DNA from: JAAZNO01 sp012798275
GTDB taxonomy: Bacteria > Chloroflexota > Anaerolineae > B4-G1 > SLSP01
Assembly: GCA_035347995.1 (NCBI GenBank)
Contig: DAOPQD010000008.1
Location: forward strand, 1 to 64,000
Direction of reading: 5' to 3'
DNA length: 64,000 nucleotides
How positions within the stretch are numbered: the first letter of the stretch is position 1; the number at the start of each line of letters is the position of its first letter. Below the pieces are notes generated by a model. That model was not told the origin of the DNA and searched no databases. It saw only the letters and a list, made by a program, of their open reading frames with translations. Shown here piece after piece: positions 45,921 to 53,228 of this stretch. The translations under genes were made by a program, and so were the position numbers.

Positions 45921-47165
45921 ATGGACCATGTACTCAATCTCAAATGCACCATCTGCGGTGCAACCTACGGTGTGGACGAGGTGCCCTACGTCTGCCCCAA
46001 GCACGGGGATGACGGCAACCTCGATGTGCAATACGATTACGACGTCATCGCTGCACGGATCAGCCGCGAGAGCCTGGCTGCAAACCCGGAGACGACGATG
46101 TGGCGCTACAAGCCGCTCATCGCTGTCGAGCCTGAATCGCCTGTCCCGCCCTTGCGCGTGGGCTGGACGCCGCTTTACCCCGCCCCCCGGCTGGCAGGCC
46201 TGCTGGGCCTGCGGCATGTCTGGGTGAAGGATGAGGGGATGAATCCCACGGCGTCGCTCAAGGACCGGGCTTCGGCGGTGGCCGTGGTGAAGGCACGCGA
46301 GGTCGGCGCGGAAATCATCACCACGGCGAGCACCGGCAACGCCGCGGCCGCGATGGCAGGATTGGCGGCCAGCGTCGGTCTCCCCGCCGTGATTTTCGTC
46401 CCGAAGACCGCGCCGCCCGCCAAAATCGCGCAGCATCTCATCTACGGCGCGCGCGTGCTGTTGGTGGACGGGACGTATGACATGGCGGTCGAGCTCACGC
46501 TTCAGGTCGCTAAGGAATTTGGCTGGTACAACCGCAGCACGGGCTACAATCCCTACATGACCGAGGGCAAGAAAACCGCGGCACTGGAACTCTGCGAGCA
46601 GCTGGGATGGGAAGCTCCCGACCGCATCTTCGTCCCCGTCGGCGACGGTTGCATCATCGGCGGCATCCACAAAGGGCTGAAGGACCTGCTCGCCCTGGGC
46701 TGGATTGATCACATGCCCAAGATCATGGGCATCCAGGCTGCTGGCTCCTCCGCGCTGGTGGATGCCTGGGAGCGCGGCCTCCAGGGTTGGGAGATGACGC
46801 AGCAGCCGGCTGACACACTCGCCGATAGCATCAGCGCGGGCCTGCCGCGCGACCGGAACAAGGCACTCGCCGCCGTGCGCGAGACGGGCGGCGCGTATCT
46901 GCGCGTGAGCGATCAGGAGATCCTGAACGCGATTCCGGTCATTGCGCGCCACACCGGTGTTTTCTGCGAACCGGCGGCCTCGGCCGCGTATGCCGGCCTG
47001 GTGAAAGCCGTGGCGCAGGGGATGGTTTCCCCGGACGAACGCGTCGTGGTCTTGCTCACCGGTTCCGGGCTGAAGGACATCAAGAGTGCGATGCGGACCG
47101 TGCCCGAACCGCCCATCGTCGCGCCGAACCTGGAGGCGGTGAAAGAGGTGATGCGCACGCCGTGA
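45921..47165 (+). CDS. threonine synthase-like PLP enzyme with Zn-ribbon start
   Basis: A 414-residue fold-type II PLP enzyme. The first 35 residues look like a zinc ribbon (LKCTICGATYG, VCPKHGDDG), as in one threonine synthase branch. NPTASLKDRASAVAV near residue 108 holds the PLP Lys, STGNAAAAMAG binds phosphate, and VLLTGSGLKDIKS near 389 is the C-terminal site. By sequence it is threonine synthase-like, but its place after ygeW and carbamate kinase is where some clusters carry a 2,3-diaminopropionate ammonia-lyase (ygeX), so a beta-elimination role is possible. Start ATG at 45921 follows AAAGGAAGC. Confidence 0.8.
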   Translation: MDHVLNLKCTICGATYGVDEVPYVCPKHGDDGNLDVQYDYDVIAARISRESLAANPETTMWRYKPLIAVEPESPVPPLRVGWTPLYPAPRLAGLLGLRHVWVKDEGMNPTASLKDRASAVAVVKAREVGAEIITTASTGNAAAAMAGLAASVGLPAVIFVPKTAPPAKIAQHLIYGARVLLVDGTYDMAVELTLQVAKEFGWYNRSTGYNPYMTEGKKTAALELCEQLGWEAPDRIFVPVGDGCIIGGIHKGLKDLLALGWIDHMPKIMGIQAAGSSALVDAWERGLQGWEMTQQPADTLADSISAGLPRDRNKALAAVRETGGAYLRVSDQEILNAIPVIARHTGVFCEPAASAAYAGLVKAVAQGMVSPDERVVVLLTGSGLKDIKSAMRTVPEPPIVAPNLEAVKEVMRTP

Positions 47166-47246
47166 GACGCATCAGCCGCCGTGGCCGGTGATTCCGGGGC
47201 ACAATGGGAGTGACAGCGAGATCGAGTCAGCGAAGAGGAGGCAGGC

Positions 47247-47516
47247 ATGGAGAAGCAGGCCATCATCACGTACCCTGAAGGGTTGCCGCAAACCCTCAAA
47301 CTTTCGGACGAGCAATTTGGCGAGACGCTCCGCTTCTGGGCAGCGGCCAAGGCGTACGAGTTGGGGCGCCTTTCAGCCGGCAAGGCTGCCAGTCTCGCCG
47401 GCATGGAGCGTCTCGCCTTTCTGGCACGCCTCATCACGGTGGAAGTGCCGGCCATCAATCTCCAGGATGAAGAAATTACCGCCGAAATCGAGGCGGCGCG
47501 GGAGTTATCTAAGTGA
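47247..47516 (+). CDS. UPF0175-family antitoxin-like protein
   Basis: An 89-residue helical protein. LSDEQFGETLRFWAAAKAYELGRLSAGKAASLAGMERLAFLARL contains the helix-turn-helix-like core of UPF0175 proteins, which are usually paired with a PIN-like DUF3368 gene. AGAGGAGG precedes the ATG at 47247. Its stop overlaps the next start (GTGA at 47513-47516). Probable antitoxin and autorepressor. Confidence 0.8.
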   Translation: MEKQAIITYPEGLPQTLKLSDEQFGETLRFWAAAKAYELGRLSAGKAASLAGMERLAFLARLITVEVPAINLQDEEITAEIEAARELSK

Positions 47517-47998
47517 GCCTTTGGGTTGTGGATGCCAGTCCTCTGATTTTCCTGGCGAAACTGGAAAGGTTGGATCTGCTGCGGCAGGCAGCCGGGTCGG
47601 TATGTCTTCCTCAAGCCGTCGCTGATGAAATCCAGGCCAGGCCTGATATGGCAACTCAAGTCCTTGAACAAGCGTTGCAAACCTGGATTGAAGTGCGTGT
47701 TGTTGATAATCGTATGGCGGTTGATCTCCTTCTCGCTGAGTTGGACCTGGGTGAAGCAGAGGTCATCGTTCTGGCGAAAATCCTGAATGCAGAGTATGTG
47801 GTGATGGATGACCTGGATGCCCGGCGTTTTGCCAGACGGGTAGGGTTGCGTCCTGTGGGGACTCCTGGCTTGTTGTTGACGGCGCGGCTCCGGGGAGAAA
47901 TCCCTTCCCTGCAGGCGGAGATTCAACGTTTGGAGAAATTCGGATTTCGTGTTTCCTCAGCTCTAAAGGCCCAGCTCCTCCGCGCAGCAGGTGAGTGA
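47513..47998 (+). CDS. DUF3368 PIN-like toxin
   Basis: A 161-residue PIN-fold protein. VVDASPLIFLAKLERLDLL holds the first acidic residue, GEAEVIVLAK the second (Glu), and VVMDDLDARRFARRVGLRPVGT the final Asp pair, as expected for a metal-dependent ribonuclease. GTG start overlapping the UPF0175 stop shows coupled translation. The pair is a type II toxin-antitoxin candidate. It is a little longer at the C-terminus than the shortest PIN toxins. Confidence 0.8.
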   Translation: MSLWVVDASPLIFLAKLERLDLLRQAAGSVCLPQAVADEIQARPDMATQVLEQALQTWIEVRVVDNRMAVDLLLAELDLGEAEVIVLAKILNAEYVVMDDLDARRFARRVGLRPVGTPGLLLTARLRGEIPSLQAEIQRLEKFGFRVSSALKAQLLRAAGE

Positions 47999-48014
47999 GG
48001 CCTCTGGTTTTACG

Positions 48015-48434
48015 ATGCGATCCAAAAGCTGTTGGTGGAGCGTAGTAGCCTTGATGGTACTATGGCTTCTGTGGATGACCCTCCGCCCCAACCCCGACGT
48101 GGCCGCCAATCTGGAAGTGCTCACTGCGCCGGCGGCGGAACAGGGCCTCTCGGCCTTCTGGCTCATTGACATCGCCGGAAACATTGTCGTCTTCGCGCCG
48201 CTGGGCGCCGCCGTGACCCTGGCGGTGGCTGGAAAACGCTCTTTAACATCATGGATTCTTTGGGGGACAGGGGCAGGTCTGCTCGTGAGCGTCACCCTTG
48301 AACTGCTGCAGGGGCTTACCCATACCCGGGTCTCATCGCTGGGGGACGTGGCGCTCAATACGCTGGGAGCGGGGCTGGGAGCGCTGGCCGCGGCCTGGGG
48401 CGCTTCCCGGCGACGTCACGCGCGGGACAGTTGA
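48015..48434 (+). CDS. VanZ-like membrane protein
   Basis: A 139-residue protein with three to four helices. DIAGNIVVFAPLGAAVTLAV and VTLELLQGLTHTRVSSLGDVALNTLGAGLGAL match the VanZ-like family, including the conserved Glu-Leu-Leu-Gln and Asp-Asn pattern (E..Q, D..xN). VanZ homologues are linked to glycopeptide tolerance, but most are of unknown function. Start is taken as ATG 48015; a GTG at 47991 overlapping the toxin gene is an alternative. It lies between two toxin-antitoxin pairs. Confidence 0.75.
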   Translation: MRSKSCWWSVVALMVLWLLWMTLRPNPDVAANLEVLTAPAAEQGLSAFWLIDIAGNIVVFAPLGAAVTLAVAGKRSLTSWILWGTGAGLLVSVTLELLQGLTHTRVSSLGDVALNTLGAGLGALAAAWGASRRRHARDS

Positions 48435-48466
48435 CTTTTGGCGCGATGTAACTACAATGTAATTAC
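48431..48466 (+). promoter_or_regulatory. mazEF promoter with direct repeats
   Basis: TTGACT (48431-48436), 16-base spacer and TACAAT (48453-48458). The 10-mers ATGTAACTAC (48446-48455) and ATGTAATTAC (48457-48466) overlap the -10 and the latter includes the palindrome GTAATTAC. A likely site for autorepression by the MazE-like antitoxin. Confidence 0.6.
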
Positions 48467-48486
48467 TTCGCGATACAGAGGGTGGC

Positions 48487-48750
48487 GTGACCACGATTAC
48501 CACGCGCATCATCAAGATTGGAAATTCGCAAGGCATTCGCATCCCCAAAGTGCTGTTAGAGCAGCTGGGCTTCCCTAAGCAGGTGACGCTGGAACTGACC
48601 CCAGATGGCGCTCTGGTAGTACGTCCTGGGCGCGCGCCCCGTGAGGGATGGCAGGAGGCTTTTCAGGAGCTGGCGGCTCAAGGCGAGGACGCCTTGCTCT
48701 CCGAGAGCGTGCTGGCGACGAGCTCCTTCGACGCGGGAGAAGCGGGGTAA
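48487..48750 (+). CDS. mazE: MazE/AbrB-type antitoxin
   Basis: An 87-residue protein. The first 45 residues are an AbrB/MazE swapped-hairpin DNA-binding domain (TTRIIKIGNSQGIRIPKVLLEQL, VTLELTPDGALVVRP), followed by a flexible Glu-rich tail that would bind the toxin. GTG start at 48487. The toxin gene starts two bases after its stop. Confidence 0.9.
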   Translation: MTTITTRIIKIGNSQGIRIPKVLLEQLGFPKQVTLELTPDGALVVRPGRAPREGWQEAFQELAAQGEDALLSESVLATSSFDAGEAG

Positions 48751-48752
48751 GG

Positions 48753-49073
48753 ATGAGTTGGCGCCGCTTTGACATTTACCTGGTGAACCCGGAAGCGGCT
48801 CTCGCCGAAGGACACAAGGGGCGTCCGTGTGTGATCGTGTCACCGGATGAGATGAATGTCCAGATCAACACAGTGATTGTGGCGCCGTTGACGACGCGGG
48901 GACGCGCTTATCCTACCCGCATTCCCTGCCATGTCGCAGGGAAGGACAGTTTTATCGTGTTGGATCAGTTGCGCACAGTGGAAAAATCTCGTCTGACCCG
49001 GCGATTGGGCCGTTTGCCTCAACCCTCGCAGGTATTGCTGTTGGAGGCGCTGGCGGAACTGTTCGCCGAATAG
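48753..49073 (+). CDS. mazF: MazF-type endoribonuclease toxin
   Basis: A 106-residue PemK/MazF protein. RRFDIYLVNPE start, KGRPCVIVSPDEMN with the conserved Arg-Pro-x-x-Ile/Val, TVIVAPLTTRGRAYPTRIPC and VLDQLRTVEKSRL are family motifs. It cleaves RNA in single-stranded sites; the sequence recognised cannot be deduced. Second toxin-antitoxin pair within 2 kb. Confidence 0.93.
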   Translation: MSWRRFDIYLVNPEAALAEGHKGRPCVIVSPDEMNVQINTVIVAPLTTRGRAYPTRIPCHVAGKDSFIVLDQLRTVEKSRLTRRLGRLPQPSQVLLLEALAELFAE

Positions 49074-49117
49074 GGCAGGCCAAAATTTTTCGAAAGGGAG
49101 CAAGAGGCTCGTTCTCT

Positions 49118-51400
49118 ATGAGCAAACGTAAGCTAAGGCGTCAGTTGAACCTGGTTCAAGTGGTGATGTTAGGAACCGCCGGCACCATCGCAGCGGAGAT
49201 CTTTGTGCTGACTGGCCACGCCGCCGGCATGGCCGGCCCGGCAGCGGTGTTGGCCTTGCTGATCGGGGGGCTACTGAGTTACGCCGTGGCGCTTAATTAC
49301 TGCGAGCTGGCAACGGCTTATCCCGTGGCCGGCGGCGCGATGAGTTATGTCCGCGAAGCGTATGGCACCGGGCTCCTCTCATATCTCGTCGGTTCGATGG
49401 ACTGCCTCTCCAGCACCTTCTATGCCGCACTGTCGGCGGTAGGTTTTGCGTATTCGCTGCAGCTCTTCATCCCCGGTTTGCCCATCGTCCCTGCGGCGGT
49501 GGCTGTGGTCCTCCTGTTTATGGTGCTCAACATCTTCGGCGTCACCAAGGTGGGCAATGCGCAGATTGTCCTGGGTGGCATTCTGCTGACGGCGTTCGTC
49601 ATCTACGTGATCGCGGGGTTCGTCCATCCGGCGGGTTTCCGCTGGGAGACCTTCATCGCGGGGGAAACGATCTTCGTTCATCACAGTGTCTGGGCGAACC
49701 TCTCCCGCATGTTGGCGACGATTGCGCTGGTCTACAACGCCTATGTGGGCTTCGAAGTGATCGCTGACGATGCCGAGGAGGTGAGCAACCCCGATCGCAA
49801 CATCCCCCGTGGGATTCTTCTCAGCCTGACGTTGACCACAGTCATTTACGTGACGGTGAGCCTGGTGACGTTGGGGACGGTTCCCTGGCAGCAGCTGGCG
49901 GGTTCGGAGACGGCGCTCACTGATGCTGTGCAGCACTTCATCCCCGGTTGGGGCGTGCCGATGATGGCGGTGGCCGGCATGATTGCCACGCTCACCTCCG
50001 TCAACTCGGCGATGCTCAGCGCTACCCGTGAGGCCTTCACGCTGGGACGCGATGGCGTGTGGCCCACGATCTTCTCCAAACTGAGCCGGTTCCGCACGCC
50101 GTGGGTAGCGATCTTCATTATTGGCGCTATCAGTGCGCTGATTGCGGCGATTGGCCTGGTGGATTTCCTCAGCTACATCTCCAGCAGCGGTTACCTGTTT
50201 GTGCTGTTCTGGGGCAGCCTCTCGATGATCCGATTGCGCAGGCGCTACCCGAACCTGCGGCGCCCCTTCAAAGTGCCGTGGTTCCCCTTCACGGCTTACG
50301 CGGCCGGGCTGGCTTGTGTGTTGATCATCGCTTTTGCGGATCCCCGCGCGCTGGCCTTTGGGGCGGGGGTGCTGGCGCTGTTCGCGGTGGTGTACTATGT
50401 CGAGCCGCGCGTGGCTCAACACTTGCCCGCGCGGCGTCGCTTTGGGGAACCGGAGCCGGGCAAGGAACGCATTGTTGTCTCGGTGGCCAATCCGCAGACC
50501 GCCAAGGGCCTGGTGTATGTCGCGGGGATTCTGGCTGAGGCGATGGTGGACCCTTACATCTGCGTGTTGACGGTCAATGTTGATCCCCAACGCCTTTCGG
50601 CGCGCACCGCGCGCCGCCTGGTGCGGGATCTCAGCCCGGAGCAACGGGCGTTGTTACAAAATGCCGTGGCGGCATTGCAGGAACGCAATATCGCAGTCTA
50701 TACCAAGGTGCGCGCGGCGCCGGGCATTGCCGAGGGAATTCTGGAGGAGGTCGGACGGCATTGCAACGTCAACTTCTTGCTGCTGGGCTGGCCTGGGCTG
50801 TTGACCCCGGCGCAGCTAGCGGAGAATCCCATCAACCTGGTCTTGCAAAAAGCGCCGACCAATGTGGCGGTGCTGCTCAACCGTGGGTTGCTGACCCAAC
50901 CGCTGCGGCGAATTCTGGTGCCGGTGGGCGGAGGGCCGCATTCGCGGATGGCGCTGCGCCTGGCGTATGAGCTGGCTGAGGCCGAAAAAGCCCGGGTGAC
51001 CGCGCTGCGCATCCTCAAGGGCGGCGTGGCTGAGGATACGGAGGAGCTGGAAGACCAGACCCTGTGGCTGCAGGAGATCATCGAAGAGGTGTTGGGGGCC
51101 GTCCCGCCCAACTTCACGCTCCTTGCCCGCAGCGCCAAGACGGTTCAGACCGGCGTGCTGGGCGAGACAGAGCGACAGCCGTATCAGCTGATTGTCCTGG
51201 GAGCTTCCGAAGAATGGGCCTCCCGCACGCGGTTGTTTGGCTCGGTGGATGACTGGATCGCGAATCAGGCGCCCTGTTCGGTCCTGCTGTGTCGGCGCTA
51301 TGAGCCGGTGGCAGTCTCGTGGCTGCGTCGAAGCGTCAAACGGATTGAGCGCGAATATGAACACAATGCCGTAGTTCCAGCGTCGCGTTCAGAGGAATAG
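49118..51400 (+). CDS. APC amino-acid permease fused to universal stress domains
   Basis: A 760-residue protein. Residues 1-430 form twelve helices of the APC superfamily (VVMLGTAGTIAAEIFVLTG for the substrate site; FEVIADDAEEVSNPDRNIPRG is the classic loop). Residues 445-760 are cytoplasmic with two USP-like units, the second with RILVPVGGGPHSRMALRLAYELAE and LIVLGASEEWASRTRLFGSV, an ATP-binding-like loop. Such fusions are known in archaea and Chloroflexota. It follows the mazEF pair and precedes a PLP enzyme; uptake of an amino acid for the PLP or carbamoyl pathway is plausible. Confidence 0.88.
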   Translation: MSKRKLRRQLNLVQVVMLGTAGTIAAEIFVLTGHAAGMAGPAAVLALLIGGLLSYAVALNYCELATAYPVAGGAMSYVREAYGTGLLSYLVGSMDCLSSTFYAALSAVGFAYSLQLFIPGLPIVPAAVAVVLLFMVLNIFGVTKVGNAQIVLGGILLTAFVIYVIAGFVHPAGFRWETFIAGETIFVHHSVWANLSRMLATIALVYNAYVGFEVIADDAEEVSNPDRNIPRGILLSLTLTTVIYVTVSLVTLGTVPWQQLAGSETALTDAVQHFIPGWGVPMMAVAGMIATLTSVNSAMLSATREAFTLGRDGVWPTIFSKLSRFRTPWVAIFIIGAISALIAAIGLVDFLSYISSSGYLFVLFWGSLSMIRLRRRYPNLRRPFKVPWFPFTAYAAGLACVLIIAFADPRALAFGAGVLALFAVVYYVEPRVAQHLPARRRFGEPEPGKERIVVSVANPQTAKGLVYVAGILAEAMVDPYICVLTVNVDPQRLSARTARRLVRDLSPEQRALLQNAVAALQERNIAVYTKVRAAPGIAEGILEEVGRHCNVNFLLLGWPGLLTPAQLAENPINLVLQKAPTNVAVLLNRGLLTQPLRRILVPVGGGPHSRMALRLAYELAEAEKARVTALRILKGGVAEDTEELEDQTLWLQEIIEEVLGAVPPNFTLLARSAKTVQTGVLGETERQPYQLIVLGASEEWASRTRLFGSVDDWIANQAPCSVLLCRRYEPVAVSWLRRSVKRIEREYEHNAVVPASRSEE

Positions 51401-51474
51401 GAAGGGCGAAAACCGCCGGCATATTATCATGTTGTCCGTTACGTTTAACCCATTTCACCAGGAGGCTCGATATC

Positions 51475-52941
51475 ATGATTGATTTGACAATTGTTCCTGA
51501 AGGCATGGAAAACGCTGTACGACGCGCGCGGGAGCGCAACATCATCATCCCCACCTTCGCGCAGCAGAAGGCTCCGGAGCTGATCCCTGACGTCATCAAG
51601 GCCGAGCTCAAGAGCATTGGCCTGTGGGATATTAACCCGCGGAACTTGTTTCGTATCACGTGGAAGAATGAGCCGGTGGCCTTTGGCGGAGGCTTTGACG
51701 GCGTGAACTACCTCGAACTGCCGCCGGCGCTCACCGGCGTGGAGGCGCGCATTGTGGTGCTGGTGGGCAAGTGGTTTCCCACCGGTGCGCACAAGGTGGG
51801 GGCCGCGTTCGGCTGTCTGGTGCCGCGCCTGGTGACCGGACAGTTCGATCCCACCCGGCAGAAGGCCGTCTGGCCTTCCACCGGCAACTACTGCCGCGGC
51901 GGCGCGTACGACTCGGCGTTGCTGGCCTGTCATTCCATCGCCATCCTGCCGGCGGAAATGAGCCGCGAACGCTTTGAGTGGCTGGCAAAAGTGGCTGATG
52001 AAACCATCGCTACCCCCGGCTGCGAATCGAACGTCAAGGAGATCTTCGACAAGTGCCATGAGCTCACCCGCGAGCGCGGCGATGACATCTTCATCTTCAA
52101 TCAGTTCGAGGAGTTCGGCAACTATCTCTGGCACTACGAGATTACCGGTCACGCCATCGAGGAAGTGTTGGCGCAGGTGTTAGGGCCTCACGACACCTTC
52201 TTTGGCATCACGTCTAACACCGGGTCAGCGGGCACCATTGGCTGCGGCGATTATCTGAAGCAACGGTTCCCCTCCAGCCGCATCGTGGCCAGCGAGGCGT
52301 TGCAGTGCCCCACCCTGTTGCGCAACGGCTTTGGCGGGCACCGCATCGAGGGCATCGGCGACAAGCATGTACCGTGGATTCACAACGTCAGGAACACCGA
52401 CGTCGTCACGGCCATTGATGATGAGGCGACGCTCAGCCTCATCCGCCTGTTTAATGAGCCGGCGGGCCGCGCGTACCTGATCAAGCAAGGGGTGCCGGAG
52501 AGCCTGGTGGCGCAGCTGGATTTGATCGGCATTTCCGGTGTCGCCAACATTCTCAGCGCCATCAAAACGGCTCGCTGGTTCGAGTTGGGGCACGAGGACG
52601 TCATCGTCACCGTGCTTACCGACTCGATGGAGCTCTATCAGAGCCGCCTGCGCGAGCTACACGAGGAGCACGGCGAGTACACTCTGACCGACGCCGCCGC
52701 TGATTACGCGCGCTACCTCCTGGGGCAGTCCACCGACAACATGCTGGAACTGACTTACCCGGAGCGCAAGCGCATCCACAATCTCAAGTACTACACCTGG
52801 GTGGAGCAGCAGGGCAAGACCTATGCCGAGATCCAGCAGCAGTGGTATCAGCCGGATTACTGGACGAGCTTCCAGGGGCAGGTGGGCGAGATTGATGCGC
52901 TCATCACGGAGTTCAACGCGCGCGTGGGGCTGCTGAAGTAA
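51475..52941 (+). CDS. PLP-dependent enzyme, cysteine synthase-like (long form)
   Basis: A 488-residue fold-type II PLP protein. KWFPTGAHKVGAAFG near residue 105 appears to hold the PLP Lys, WPSTGNYCRGGAYDSALLACHS is the phosphate/substrate loop, and ITSNTGSAGTIGCGDYLKQRFP the second phosphate-binding Gly-rich loop. It is longer than cysteine synthases and is usually annotated only as a PLP-dependent beta subunit-like protein. Function unknown; beta-elimination or replacement on an amino acid is expected for the fold. CAGGAGG precedes the ATG. A clean terminator follows at 52956. Confidence 0.8.
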   Translation: MIDLTIVPEGMENAVRRARERNIIIPTFAQQKAPELIPDVIKAELKSIGLWDINPRNLFRITWKNEPVAFGGGFDGVNYLELPPALTGVEARIVVLVGKWFPTGAHKVGAAFGCLVPRLVTGQFDPTRQKAVWPSTGNYCRGGAYDSALLACHSIAILPAEMSRERFEWLAKVADETIATPGCESNVKEIFDKCHELTRERGDDIFIFNQFEEFGNYLWHYEITGHAIEEVLAQVLGPHDTFFGITSNTGSAGTIGCGDYLKQRFPSSRIVASEALQCPTLLRNGFGGHRIEGIGDKHVPWIHNVRNTDVVTAIDDEATLSLIRLFNEPAGRAYLIKQGVPESLVAQLDLIGISGVANILSAIKTARWFELGHEDVIVTVLTDSMELYQSRLRELHEEHGEYTLTDAAADYARYLLGQSTDNMLELTYPERKRIHNLKYYTWVEQQGKTYAEIQQQWYQPDYWTSFQGQVGEIDALITEFNARVGLLK

Positions 52942-52955
52942 TATCCCCTTATCGT

Positions 52956-52993
52956 AACATGCCAGGACTCCATCGAGATCCTGGCATGTTTGT
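52956..52993 (+). terminator. rho-independent terminator after the PLP gene
   Basis: Perfect 12-bp stem AACATGCCAGGA (52956-52967) with TCCTGGCATGTT (52979-52990), 11-base loop, then TTTGT. Fifteen bases after the stop. The rest of the gap to 53228 shows no gene. Confidence 0.85.
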
Positions 52994-53228
52994 ATACCGC
53001 TCACGGCCATAATTTTCAAATCTCGTCCCTGTTCAGCGCACCGCCCTCTTCCTCTCCGCCTTCAGCGTCTGTCGGGCCTGAGGCGCCCGCACGCCAAACA
53101 GACTGCCCCTCTGAACCAGACACGCTTCGCCCGTGCCGTACCGGCGGGTACATGCCGCACCGGGCGATGAGTGCGGCAAAACCATAGGAGCCACTCAAGC
53201 CGCGCCGGCTGCCCTCTGGTGCCGCTCC

